The notes: generated by a model from the sequence alone, not told the origin. DNA of 64,000 nt from Tubulanus polymorphus (GCF_964204645.1 NC_134028.1:9527001-9591000), one strand, 5' to 3'. Counted from the first letter of the stretch, positions 46,531 to 59,310 are shown. Program-made: numbers and translations.

Positions 46531-46720
46531 ATTCTGGTGATAATTGTTGACTCAACGATTATTGTAGCATAGATTCAGTCAGACTAGGCGTACTTAATCG
46601 GCTAATCGATTTTCGCCGAACTTTGCTGGTGGTCCATTCCATGAAAGCAATTCGAATTTTCTAGTCGGCGAATCGATTCGCACGAAACCATTTAATATAT
46701 GTCATATATTATCACCGAAC

Positions 46721-47369
46721 TATGGTGGCTGATTCGGGCCATGTAAAAAAAAATCACAAATGGTGCAAATTTTTTTTTACAGACACCTAAAAGTCGTTTT
46801 ATCGCGCAATAAAACGAAAATTACGACGTTAAAATGAGAAATTAGCGCGATAAAACAAGAGAAAGTCGTTTAATTGCGCAATAAAACGAGAAAAAGTCGT
46901 TTTATCGCGCGATTAAAACGAAAAATAGCGCGATAAAACGAAAGATTAACGCAATGAAATGATTTTTTATTCGTTTTACATCGTGATAAAACGAAAGAAC
47001 AAATTCCGTTTTCTCCATTTTTCGTTTTAACGTGGCAATAAAACGAAAAAGTTCGTTTTATCGCGCAATAAAACGACTTTTTCTCGTTTTATCGCGCAAT
47101 AAAACGATTTTTTCTCGTTCTAACGTGGTAATTTTCGTTTTATCGCGCTATTTTTCGTTTTTACGTGGCAATAAAACGAAAACGTTCGTTTTATCGCGCA
47201 ATAAAACGACTTTTTCTTGTTTTATCGCGGTAATTTTCGTTTTAACGTGGTAATTTTCGTTTTATTGCGCAATAAAACGACTTTTAAGTGTCTGCAAAAA
47301 AAATTTGTAACGTTTGTGATTTTTTTATTACATGGCCCGAATCAGCCACCGTACGAATCAGCCACCATA
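46721..47369. repeat. Foldback element FB4 with long ATCGCGCAAT palindrome array
   Basis: The ends TATGGTGGCTGATTCGGGCC and its inverted copy (47332-47352, with the last 17 bp repeated once to 47369) bound about 650 bp. The core is filled with palindromes of type GTTTTATCGCGCAATAAAAC and shortened variants. Both subterminal regions (GACACCTAAAAGTCG / CGACTTTTAAGTGTC) also pair, so the whole unit can fold on itself. Confidence 0.8.
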
Positions 47370-48252
47370 CCGAACTCTTAACCGTCGATTGCTAATTTTT
47401 CAATTATTTTTATGTCACTATATCAAATAGGGAAAACAATTACACACTGGATCATTTGATCAGTCCTTGCACCGAATTCGCCTAAACTTGTCAAACTTCC
47501 CAAGTATCTTATCGCAGACGAATGATAGTGCGAAAAATTTGCCAAGACAGTCACCATCTCTACAAAGATTATGTAGTTGTTCTGATGTTTGCTCAGAGTT
47601 CGTTCAAACACCACACACACATTCTAAATCAAGTTGAAATTACTTCCGAAAAAACCCGGAGACAAATTACCTCTTCATTCGGGTGATTGATGTAATTGAT
47701 CTCACTTACCCGGCACGGAAACAAATCGGAAATGTCATGTTTCCGGTGAGTATTTTTGATCAGCATTGCAGTAAATCTTTCCGTATTTTAAGCCGTTAAA
47801 GATCAAATCCTAAAATAGCAGTGTTTAAGCAAAATGTTACAGTGATCATTTTTGAGAAATGTTAGCTGTTATAAGTGATGTGGTGTGGGACTACAATCTC
47901 CACCAGTTATGTCACTGCGTTTCTCTCTAATAGTTGGTGTGTGATTACTTTCACCGATGTTGTTGACCGGCTTGTCTGTTGTCCTCAGCTTTCTGACTTA
48001 TATATTAATTTGTACATTCTTTACGTGCATTCCTATACATCACCTCACCCGCTTCTATCCTTACCCTGGTATGATCCATCCCTGCTACTTCCATTCTACT
48101 CCCTCCTGTACTACACTAACCATCTAAGTCCTTACATTTTAAATATAGTAACTGAATGCTGTTCTTATTTCTCATACTCCCTCCTTGTAATTCAAGCCAT
48201 TTGCATTCGGTGTGCGCACCAGCACACATGTAGTGTGCGCTATCGTGCGCAC

Positions 48253-48274
48253 TGCACACACACACACACACACT
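48253..48274. repeat. (CA)n microsatellite
   Basis: About ten CA units following GTGCGCACTG. Confidence 0.8.
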
Positions 48275-48377
48275 GTCTACTCACATACAATATTGAATTG
48301 GATTGAAAATATACTCATATATCTCTATAACTATTTGCTCTATTAGGTGTGGATTACTGAAATATGAATGATTAAAT

Positions 48378-48836
48378 CAGGTCTCGCATTGTTGGACAGA
48401 TTTTAACATTTTTTAAACTAAAACTTTGAGCGCGATTAATTGTCGTCCTCTTTTGGCACAAAATTTAAACGTATGACTCGTTAGAAAGGTGACGATTTCT
48501 ATTATCTGATGGTGTTTATTCCATTTTTCTCGGCTGAAACAATCGAACACAGTTACAGTTTAAAGAAGATACGTCAATTTTTTCACGAAGTTATCAGTTA
48601 TCAGTTATCCAGTTAAAAACGCGCGTGGCCATCGGTTGAGTCAAGCGCAAAGCGGCGAGTGGTTGACCGTCAATTTTCTGCATACACAGATTGCGCTATT
48701 TTCATGGAAATTTTCAAAATCTTAAAGATGTGTTTGGATCAAAATCATAGTTTCCATGTTGAATGGACGACAACTAATCGCGCTAGAGGGTTTTAGTTTA
48801 GAAAATGTTAAAATCTGTCCAACAATGCGGGACCTG
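48378..48836. repeat. MITE with about 70-bp inverted ends
   Basis: CAGGTCTCGCATTGTTGGAC and its inverted copy GTCCAACAATGCGGGACCTG. The pairing continues through TTTAACATTTT and GCGCGATTA to GTCGTC. Element length 459 bp, no coding capacity. Confidence 0.8.
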
Positions 48837-48893
48837 TGGGATCGCCTCAAAATGGCGCCTGATAACTGGGATAACTGATAACTGATAACTTCG
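48586..48893. repeat. 25-bp perfect inverted repeat pair
   Basis: CGAAGTTATCAGTTATCAG-TTATCC at 48586-48610 and its exact inverse at 48869-48893. One arm is inside the 48378-48836 element and the other outside. Confidence 0.8.
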
Positions 48894-49195
48894 TTAGCCG
48901 ATATTTGCTGGGTGTTGACTCATCATTCAGCATGTTTTTAACTTGATCCCTATTGGATTGAACACTGTGGAAATTTGAGAATCTCTGCGCGATTTTACAC
49001 GAGATGTCCTTATCCGATCCTTATCCGATCCTGCAGTACTTGTCCGTATCTGTTTTCCTAGTAGTATTTTTTTCGTGTGTGAAATCGAGTCTGCGACTGG
49101 AGATCGACGGATGGCCCGTTAAGTTAACGTTTTTTCTTCTTCTGATTCTTCGAGTCTGGTTTGTTCTTAAGCGGGACAGAGTTAGTGATATTGGA

Positions 49196-49633
49196 TTTTT
49201 TGCCGATCGAAAAATCATAAAATCAAATTAATATTCGATTCTTTATTTGATTTTATCTTTTTTCGACCGGCTGACGGAATTAAATCATTTTTTATTTAAT
49301 TCTATCTTTCTTTGACCGGAAGCGTTTTAATTCCAACTTTTTCCGTCGAATTGAACCATTTTTTATTTTATCTTTTTTTCGACCGGTGGTGATTTAATTT
49401 CGACTTTTTTCAAGGAATTAAATCAATTTCTATTTAATTCTATGTTTTTGTTCTACCGGTGGTGATAAATTGCCACCGGTCGAATTTTCACATCTCGTCA
49501 GTTCAGATTTAAATTGTTCATGGTAAATCGTGAAAAAAGTCGGAATTAAATCGGTTCCAGTCGAAAGAAATTATAGAATTAGATAAAAAATCGAATTTAC
49601 ATTTGATTTTATGATTTTTCAACCGGCAAAAAA
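49196..49633. repeat. Foldback element FB7 with GACCGG units
   Basis: Ends TTTTTGCCGATCGAAAAATC and the inverted GATTTTTCAACCGGCAAAA. Inside are repeated AATTAAATCATTTTTTATTT and TTTCGACCGG blocks in both orientations. It has the same build as the other FB elements but no shared terminal repeat. Confidence 0.65.
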
Positions 49634-51010
49634 TGGAGAAAAAAGATTATGTCCGCAGGACGTTTCCGTAGTTGACAGAAAATAACTCATGAAATATCAA
49701 TAATTCCGCATGGTTAATGTATAGAGGGACAATTTCCAATAATTCCTAATTTTTTCCGATGTTTCGTCTCCGATGATCTCCTTGAAATTCGTTGATAAGT
49801 ATGTCGTATTTCTATTGTTCGTCGAGTTTTTCTATCGACTTTCGATAAAAATGTCGAATATCTGATGTTTCCAGTCTCTACTTGTTACTACAGTTTCGAT
49901 TGAAACGTTCGTCGAGTGTGAAAGACGCCGGCTACACACAGCTGATAACAGTGAACAATGCTGTTTCCGAGCGTTACTATGACCGCAATTCGATGAATAC
50001 CGCTTGAAGCGCGTCTAGTCTTTGGAACATCGATGAAAAAGCTTAGTTAAATCTGAGGGGGCTACTTACCGCGTTAGTCGATACTTGTCAATAATCATCT
50101 CTTTGCTATTGATTTAACCTTACGTCATGTTCGCAAAAATTTTCTCTTAAAGGTATATATTGAAGTTGTGTACGTAAAATACATCAGGGGTGTTTAACGT
50201 TTGATAATAAATGTAAATGACATACTGAGAGATATATCTGGTCGAAGTGTACTCATTGTGCCTCGCTCTAAAACCTAACCGAGGGTTTCGTACAACTTGC
50301 AGTTTACATGTCTAGCACTGGTAGGACTGACAGCCTCGAGTTTGCTGCTGCAGCTCAAGCGACGCTCTTTGGTAAGAATTGCTCCACCTCTTAAAATACG
50401 CGACCGTTGATTATATTTCACCCGGTTATATTTGATGTTTTAAAGTCAAATAGACCGGCAAATATATAGAAATTCTGAGCTTTCATTTCTTCAGCCTGGA
50501 TCAAGGCATGGCTAGTTCCCATGTATTCACTAGGCCCTATATGCCATGCGCATGACGTCACATCCGTCAAACTACCAGCTACAGCATAAACTTTCAGAGG
50601 TTTTGAATGGAAGATTGGACACGCCCTGTTACTTACGTAGTATATATAGAAAAAGAAACCAACGTCCATCCAGGTTGACACGAAACTTTCGGGTCATGCA
50701 GATGTATATCACTGGTTCTCCAGTGGCCTCCTTCGTTAAGAAATCTCTCTCCGGACTTTTAGGTATACATTCAATAATTGCCTGAATCAAAAAGAAAAAC
50801 AAATGTCGGGATTCGTTAGGTCCATAAGGGATCAGGGTGCATACAGGCGAATTAACTTTAATCCATATACAAGTACCCGAATCTCTTTGGTCACCCCCAA
50901 GATCAACAGGCTATATAGTGAGACTCTAGGAAACTGCCTTTGAAATCGACGTGAACGAAGTTTTTGCTTCGTCCGCTACAGTGTCACGTGACGTACCCGA
51001 GAAGTTCGCC
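49634..51010. other. Non-coding stretch, nothing recognised
   Basis: Only short ORFs. The minus ORF at 50418-50681 shows no domain. Confidence 0.4.
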
Positions 51011-51013
51011 GTG

Positions 51014-52190
51014 GATTCATTGAAATTGAAATTGAAATTTATTTTCATTACAATGTTACATTATTGAACGATATAGTATGTATGATTAAACGAAGAAAAA
51101 TGTAACAGGATAATGGGGCTACACGGAGAGACTGAAACAGTCTATCTATAAGCCGTATCACCCGGAGGCATCCACACCAGATTCATCACACTCACACATC
51201 ATGCACACAAGTAATTAACAGGCGAAAAGAAACAAAAAAAATGTTTCACATATTACACATTAACATAGGTTTGTATAGAATGGAAATTTATAAAGTGTTG
51301 AATAATGATTTAATGTAGGTACGCTTAAAGGCAGGTTCGCTTTGAATAGTTCGAATTGATTCAGATAGAGTATTCCATAATAGGGGACCGGATATTTTGA
51401 CAGAAGATTTTCTAGTTACAGTTCTAAAATAAGGCAATCTTATTCTAAATCTATTACGCGTAGGTTTATTATGAATTTGATAATTGAAGTTCCAATAGTT
51501 GTTAAAGGTCCTAGGCAATTTTGAATTGACGAATTTATGTACAAAAATAGCTAGTTGGAGTGTGTTAATATTCTTAATTTCTAGTATATTTAACCGAGCA
51601 AAAATTGGATCAGTGTGTTCTAAATAATGGGATTTGCTGACCAAACGGACAGCACGTTTTTGTAGAATTGTTAATGGATGAAGTTTATAATCAGAAGTTC
51701 TTCCCCAAACAATGTTACAATATTGAAGATATGGGTCTATTAAGGATAAATACAAGGTACGTAAAGAATTGGAAGACAACTTGTGTTTAACACGATGAAG
51801 AACCCCAACACAACGTGACACTTTTTTACATATAGATTTTATGTGATCATCCCATGACAGTTTTTCATCTATTAAAACCCCCAAAAAATTGGTAGTGTGG
51901 ACACGTTTAATTTCACGATCATCGATATAAATCTTTGTATTACCACCAAAAGTTTTACTAAATATAATATAATAAGTTTTACTAATATTAATTGATAACT
52001 TGTCGGCACAAAACCGAACAACAAGTTCAGTATTGATCGTATTTATCAGGCGGTCAACGAGATGATCACTATAGAAAGCATTCGTGTCATCAGCAAATAA
52101 AATTAGCTTTAGGATATCAGATGCACGAATACAGTCGTTTATTAGCAGTACAGTCATCCGCACGTTCATTGAAAATAATTTTTAATGAAA
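51014..52190 (-). mobile_element. LINE D: 5'-truncated CR1/L2-type element
   Basis: RT 3' part plus a 3' UTR that ends in a repeated TTTCAA tail (AATTTCAATTTCAATTTCAA on minus), the short-repeat terminus expected of the CR1/L2 group. 5' truncation is the usual outcome of target-primed reverse transcription. Confidence 0.8.
51288..52169 (-). pseudogene. LINE D reverse transcriptase C-part
   Basis: 293 codons, open: catalytic LFADDTNAFYS, INISKTYYIIFSK, TTNFLGVLIDEKLSWDDHI, YLSLIDPYLQYCNIVWG, LTILQKRAVRLVSKS, GPLLWNTLSE. The upstream RT and endonuclease are missing and the first residues before LILFADD are not RT-like. The frame is intact, so insertion may be fairly recent. Confidence 0.85.
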
Positions 52191-53640
52191 CTTATAATTG
52201 ATATGTGTTGTAATGGCTCTATAAATCTGATATTTTATCTGATTAGCCTTAGCGAATTCTGCGTGAGTTTGAAAAAATTCGGTTTTAAGATTGAGCTACG
52301 TATGGTAAAAACATTATCATCATTGTTTAGTCTTCGAACCGCTGCCGTTTAAGTTGCCATACGCGAAGAGGATGCCATCTATATGTAACCGAGGATAGAT
52401 TGCATCCAACCGTAAACCAAATCATATATTGATCAAATGGGAAGAAAATTGGGGCAAAATATCAGGTAGCTTGCTTTTTCTCAGACCATGTAGCTAAAAA
52501 TTCCGGCCTACGAAAATCGTCAGGTGTACGTTCACCATCGTTTTAGCTTTTTATTAACCCGTAGTTGACAAAACGGGTTTAATTAGTAAGGCCCATTAAC
52601 ACCTGCCCATTAAAGGTGTGCACGTGACGTCACTTAGTGTAATTAGCCTTGTACGCGTTAAAACTTCATTAATATCAATTTAAACACCATTTTGTATCGA
52701 AATCTTAGAAATTGCTAGATTACCATGACAACGGCAACAGAATGAAACGTAATGATTTCCAACCGTATGTGTACCAATACAATTAGACAGACAGTATAAA
52801 TTCAACTACATTGACACAAAATTACACTATATTAATGTTATCTTCGTTGGTTGCTATGTTGTCATGTCGTCACTACTCATAATGTAACTGAGATTCTTGC
52901 GATGGAAATTGACCCATTTCTCTTTTTGAATAGGATAAAATTTAGAATTTAGTTGTTGAAGTGAAAACCCAGAATAAAATGAAAAAAAAAACTAGCAGAG
53001 AATCCGACATTTTGACTCAATTCTCTGAGCCATATCCAAAATCTAATTCAGGCAGTGGTTGTCTCCATAGAGACACCAGACACTAACATCAGACACTAAG
53101 GTTCTTGGTGTGAATAACAATGCAGAGTCAGAGGGAAGTGACAAGGTTAAGGCTAAGTGATGCCTATATTTATAGCTGCCAAGATGTAGTGACTGAAGTA
53201 AATGCAAATAAGAATCACGAAAGACACAGTGATTAACATCTTTGTGAGGAGTTGATTTTGGGGAGAGAAATGAAAATTGGAATTAACCGCGAAATCAGAG
53301 TTTTTAAAATCCGACTCAAAGATGCGGCGTTTATACAAATCAGAACAAGAGAGATCATTTGGCAAGAGGAGGACACAAATATGGCCAAAATATACCAACT
53401 ATTAGATAGAATGGGGTGTACTCGCAGTGCTACTGTGGCAATCGAGGGTTCCACGTACGGCAGACGAGGATCCGCCAGGTTCGCGAGTTGGTCGTCCGCG
53501 ATCGATTTCTTCTACATTTCAATTGAATCTGAATAAACTTTTCTCTTAATGATTCGATTATTTTTGAAAACTTCACCGATATCTGAGGGGAAATATGGAA
53601 GTATTGTATATTTGGTGGGTGTTATGGAGATGTATGGATT
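52191..53640. other. Non-coding stretch, nothing recognised
   Basis: Short ORFs on both strands (53153-53536) overlap each other and show no domain. Confidence 0.4.
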
Positions 53641-53774
53641 CTGGGCCCGGTTCCATAGTCAAGACTTAAGACCGAAAGTGGTCTCAAATCTTAAGTGGTC
53701 CTAGATTGGCTATAGAACAAAATTGGTCATAGAACGGTCTTAAGTCTAAGCCCTGACTATGGAACCGGCCCCAG
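53641..53774. repeat. MITE with CTGGGCCCGG ends
   Basis: CTGGGCCCGGTTCCATAGTC and GACTATGGAACCGGCCCCAG bound 134 bp. Inner GACTTAAGACCG / CGGTCTTAAGTC pair. Confidence 0.8.
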
Positions 53775-55330
53775 GAGTCTAAAAATCCAGTTCAAAGTTC
53801 ATTGAAATATAAACTAATTTTGACATCGGACGATCTACTGCTCGTCACGCCATCTGGTGGGATAGCTGGTGTCAAAACGTCAGATTCTCTTCTAGCTTTA
53901 TTTTTCATTTATTTCACATCATCAGACAATTGCTTGTGTATGGAAACCAATTGTTTCTGAATATTCTCATGAATCTCTTTCATTTAGATTCGTGACATTG
54001 TCTACTGCTTATTCGGTCTACGACACAATTGTAAACACCTAAATATACGGGTTGATTTCGATGCACAATACAACCATTTCTGTACGCCAAGATTTCGCAA
54101 ATCGCATTTATCACTGAAAAAGACATTTTGCTTGCCAATAACTTTCTTCGAAAAATCGAATTACGGTTCGGTAATTTGAATGATGGCAGAATGCGATGGT
54201 ATCTCGGCAAGCATGCGCAGTGTGGTACGGCACTTGGACGCGTAGGAATACAGCGTGTGTCGTCGTTTGAAGGCCGCAACTATTCCGCGTACAGCGTTGT
54301 ATCGTCGGGTCGTATATGAACAGCGTTTTGACGGTGTTAGGTTGTTACAGTATATTACACCGGGTGAGTTGTCACTAAAGCTACTGTAACAGGCAACATC
54401 AGTATTGATCGATGCTTCATCTTCCCGGACCGCACGGCAGTTCCAGCATCACCGTCCCCACTACGACTACACAGTTAACGCAGTGAATACGCCTAATGCG
54501 GAGGAGGTTTTGAAATTGAGTAAGATCATCATGTTTCCACAGTTTTTCTACTCGCAGTTCGCAGACCGTTTCGTACCAGCTACAGCGGTGATTGACAACA
54601 TGGCGACTTCATAGTTCCTCGAAGGCCATGGAAGATTTGGATTTCGGTTAGAACTAAAGCGAGTGAGTGATTGGGTTGCATCGGCGACGGATTAACGGTG
54701 GATTGGATCGGATATTAGTTCAGGGGGTTTGGCGTTTTCGGAATCTGCATTTTCATAAAAACTTTGACCCATTTTTTCCGTTTTTCATTTTCTTTATCGC
54801 CATTAATCGTCAATAGAAAGATAGAGGATTTCGTTGAGAAAAGTTGATTTCGGAGCGAGTCGGACGATTTGGTGTTGTCTGGTCCGTTTAGAGGTACGAT
54901 TTTAGAGCATACAACGAATAATACATTTGCCAGGTGCTCAAACAATTCCCAAAACAATGTTCGAATGAGTTCTAGCTCGAAGACTGGTTTCGATAATTAT
55001 TTCTGAATCGACCTGGGAATATATCAGCTAGTTCTTTTGTATCGGATGCTGTTGTCGTGTCTACGATTCTGGTTGTTTCTGGAACTATCCGAGCTCTTTA
55101 AGTGTGAACCATTGTGCCTGGGCGAAAATATATTCATGGGCCATATCGTGAGTGATACGTCGATGCGAATGCTAATCATTCTAATTTGGTAGTAGAGAAA
55201 ACTATCATATAACCTAATAGATATCAGAACTTCCTGAGAAAGTAAATTCCCATGAGGAGTTAATAGAGTGCTGGGGTAACTATATAGTGACTAATCCAAG
55301 ATTGTTGAGATTAGTGGTAAATTTATTCCA
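53775..55330. other. Upstream region of the TARP-like exon
   Basis: No other exon recognised. It may hold promoter and 5' UTR of the gene starting at 55331, but no specific signal can be defended. Confidence 0.35.
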
Positions 55331-55556
55331 ATGTTTTATACAATGGGCTGTTGCGGCAAAAAGAAACTTCAGACAATTATGACAAGTTTTTGTGCAAGTG
55401 CTGCATTTGTTCTTCTGTGTATTGGAGTGGCTACTGACCATTGGTTGTACACGGTGGAAATACCTGAACAAGAAGAGATCAAGAATAAGTCTGTGCCGGA
55501 GATCGATAAAACTAAATACACAAATTCTGGATTGTGGAGAAAATGCGTAATAACAG
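55331..55556 (+). CDS. TARP/CACNG-like (stargazin family) first exon
   Basis: 75 codons plus 1 nt, ending at donor AG|GTTAGT (phase 1). A short N terminus (MFYTMGCCGKKK; the second Met at 55343 is an alternative start) is followed by TM1 (about residues 15-34, TSFCASAAFVLLCIGVAT) and TDHWLYTVE. After a charged loop comes GLWRKC. These TD-x-WLY and GLW-x-x-C motifs belong to the first extracellular loop of claudin-fold calcium-channel gamma subunits / AMPA-receptor regulatory proteins. The exon break after GLW..C with phase 1 fits the family as I recall it. The loop lacks the second Cys, which must come from the next exon. Later exons with TM2-TM4 are not seen in the window. Confidence 0.8.
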
Positions 55557-58500
55557 GTTAGTAATGAAACTATAATAGATTCAGGTTTTTTTTCGAAGAA
55601 GGATCTAATTAAGGACTTCATGAAAAAATAAGGGACACATTCGGATTAATTTCAATCCTGAAAATTGTAGTTGAAAGCTGACGTTCATTTTCGTGCAAGT
55701 CGAAAATTTAAATTCAGCATTCGGCGCATGATTTAGAACTTCGCAAGAAACCGATCAATTAGATATCATCAGCAGAACCATCTCTTCCACGCGAATGGGT
55801 CTTTATTACTAGTTCCGTATCCTATATACGTCTGAGAACTTAAATATTACTCGTGCACGTAGTTTGTGTATCGTATTCCAAGCGATCGCACTCATAATAC
55901 ACACGTATCTACATTGAATATTCATGAAGTAACGACACTTCTCTGCGATATAAATCTCCTCTTGTCTTTACTGCTGTGATCATCTGTAACTTTATCTCCA
56001 TTCATATGTAATACCGTCACCGACGATATGGATGGCGTGGGCGTAGTTTCAGCTAATATACCCATGTATAGCGCGAAACGGTATGTGTAACAAGAATGAA
56101 AATGAGAATGAAACGTCAAACAAAATGTCCGATCTAACATACCTATTTTTTGGCATAGAGGGTTCAGTCTATACCCTATATTCAAATTTAGTATTTTTCG
56201 CTCACGGTTTCTCATTGTTACTATAATTTGCTCCTACGCTAGATAATCAATGACTCGCACGGTATCTACGTATTTCGGACGCAATTGCCTGTAGTCAATT
56301 GACGTACGATTTTTTGCTACATACATTATAATTGGCTTAGTTTTAGTAACTAGTGGAATGGTCAGAGAATGTTCGAACTACTTGTAGTGGAACGAAGCGA
56401 TGTCCAATCGGCGATTTAAAAAATTCAAAGGCACGTGGTGGACATCAGAATGGTATCATAAATGCAACTGGTTTTCCCTATGAAATTCGGGTTAGGAGTT
56501 AAGTCTATAGTTCATTTGGAGTTATTTAAATGTTGGACGCCGAGACGATGTTGTCTTGGAGACCTAGATGAACTGTATCCAGCATCATCATCTATCCCAG
56601 ACGTCATTATACGACTCGATTGATGTCGTGTTCGTATGCAATAAATTATCAGACTCCGTCTACTCTTATACAGCGACACATACCGCGCCTGTAGTAAAAT
56701 TAACAGTTATCCATCCATGCGTCAATTAGTCATTGAACTAAGTGAAATACAGCACGGCTCCGGCCATTTCAACATTAGTAGACATATACGTGTAATACAG
56801 TTAAACACACATCTGTCGCCGAGGTGAAGTTCCCAGGTGGTTAACGGGAACTTGCATTTGGACAATGAATTTTCTCTTCGGCCAGAAAGCTGCAAGTCTT
56901 TACTTACTCAATGCTGTACGTTTATGGAATGAATATTGAATTCCCAATTTTCTTTGCTACCATTGCACTACAATTTCCCTCGACGATGCTGATAAGAATG
57001 TCCATGTGAAAAATTAGTGCTAGGTATAATTCCGGGCTTTCCTCTTTTACTTTTGAGTTTCGTCAGACGTGTAAAAGCACGAATATTCGACATGTAATAC
57101 ATTCAATTCCAGTCATTTTGGGATGTGTAGAAAACTGTCACAGCGCGGAACCTCGTGTTTTATGAAGATTGTAAATTTCTCATTTGGATCAAAATCTTTC
57201 GCTCTCACTTTTTCGAGAATCAGTTCATTTTCGGCCGATGATCACATAGTTCGTTTCATAACGATGGTGTTCCAAGAATTCGTCTACGTGTACAAACGCC
57301 TATCTGTAAAAACGGCTATACCTACAATCATAGGGTGGGTTCGGTGTTATGCGATTGTTAGACACTGATTTATCACCTCCGTTACTGCACACAGCCCACC
57401 GGGAATGTCAATATTTGTTGAATAGTCTATTCCCATGGACAGGACAGTCTGGATTCATATTGTCAATAGCCTCCTCATCCCGATGATGGCACTCGCGTTT
57501 AATATTCACTGCATTTTTATCCGGTAAATATATATTCATTACATCCAGTTGTGGACTCCCGATAGACTGTCAGATTCGATGTGTTTCATTATCGTCCACA
57601 CTCAACCGAAGGTCAATGCAAGTCCTATTTCTAACACGAATGGATATTACGTTTCCTGATCGGTGCCCAGGGTGCCCGCGAATTCCCTGCCAGTAAGTTG
57701 TTACTGATGATTTATCGGCCGGGTTTGCTCATACGATTCACGCTGTTTTCCACCTTTATTCCAAATGTAAATCGTTCCCGCGATCGTTTCGGTGTCAAAA
57801 GCCTCCGGGTATCGATAAATCCATGTACACGGATTGACTGTAATGTCGGGCGGTAGTTCATAGGTCTCGGATTTTATTACCCGATAATGTTGTCTGAGAT
57901 GAATTCTAGAAGCGGTGAAGTAATGTTATATATATATGTTTCGAGATTTCACATGTAAATTATTCATAATATATGAATAATCACTAAAATAAGACACTGT
58001 CCACCCGTCTTTTACTCGACTTCGACTCATGACCTATACAAAGTATAATGTAGTTCCTTAGCTTTTATTCGGTATTTACATCAACGCTTTGTTCAGGTGC
58101 ACGTATTTGGATCTGACACTTTTCGGTGACCAAAGCCCATAGGTGACAAAGAAACACGCGAAACAAGAAACGAAAACGTTATTTCCCTTAATATTTTGTA
58201 AGTGTTTGCGTTGCTCAGAAGCAAGAAACATCTTTTGGCTAAACGTGGTTTCCAGACACAAAGACTATTCGTTTTATAGTCAATGACCTCAGCAATAAAA
58301 TCCCACAAAACCAATCAGCGACCACGAGCGAAACACGTGACTACCTTTCGTATCGCTAGTGCGGGTGATGCAGGTTCGGTACTTTTCTTGTATGGCTGAA
58401 AATAATATCGAAACGCATAAACACAAAATCTGTTTCCTGTTTCGACATTTTTTACTCGTACTCGTATTTTCCAAGCGTGGAACCGCTGATTTCGTTTCGA

Positions 58501-58900
58501 GTGATTTCTCGCCGTTTCCATGCATTCTACCGAAAACCGAATTCCGAGGATTAAACACGAATAACCAGTTCATCATCGCGCCGAACGAGCTGTTACTGCC
58601 AGAACTCAATTAATTAAAACTACCCGTAATGGTTGTTTCAAATTTACAAAATGACGTCTTCACACAAAATTAATTACCGATGGAATATTGAGACGTAATA
58701 AGCACACGGCTCGGTTGAAAAATATTGATTCGCAAGCATGTAAATTGATGACTTAATTCCAGGAAAAGCGTCCAGTAAATATAAGGATACCCTGTATACC
58801 ATTGTACATCGCACAAGTACATGGTGTCTCTAAAGCCAAAAAATAAACGTATACCTACTACACATATTGTTATAAATTGTTGTTAAAGATTAAAAGCAAA
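55557..58900. other. Probable intron of the TARP-like gene
   Basis: Nothing coding can be supported. ORFs here are short, overlap on opposite strands and lack domains. Confidence 0.4.
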
Positions 58901-58929
58901 TTAAATTCATCAAAAATTAAAATCATTTA

Positions 58930-58985
58930 AGACATGACGTTTCGAACTGTCAACAGAGATCATCTTCAGGTGGGAGGATAATTCT
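58930..58985 (-). ncRNA. Penelope-type tail with hammerhead-like boxes
   Basis: On the minus strand CTGAAGA (58969-58963) and GAAACGTC (58943-58936) flank a partly paired 19-nt segment, followed by TGTCTTAAATG. The boxes and the trailing TGTCTT match the Penelope 3' region at 44.51 kb. No Penelope coding sequence is adjacent. Confidence 0.45.
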
Positions 58986-59065
58986 ATACAGTTGTTTAAT
59001 CTAAAATAGGGATCGACTCTGTCATTCATTTCATGTAGATTTCGGTTGATTCTGGTTTCGAGTTG

Positions 59066-59310
59066 GTGTCCCTTACGAACCCCCCACACCTGCTGACAGC
59101 GAAACAGGGGGTATGATCCTTAAATGGGAAATCGAAGTACCGGTACAGCATATAGTCGCGTGATCGGCGGTCGAATTTACAGAGTTTTTGTATCAAAGTA
59201 CTTACTGTAATGGAAATTTCGGTCCCGGTTTATTCAAACAATCTTCTAACCAGTCTGAACCGGCAAGCGACTGATCGGGGTTAATCTTGTTGTTACTAAT
59301 GAGGCCCACG
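59066..59310 (+). repeat. Dispersed repeat R2, copy 3
   Basis: Begins GTGTCCCTTACGAACCCCCC, then GCGAAACAGGGGG, GATCGGCGGTCGAATTTACA, TTTCGGTCCCGGTT and GACTGATCGGGGTTAATCTT. This is the same order as at 14.87 kb. Length about 200-245 bp; class unknown. Confidence 0.65.
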
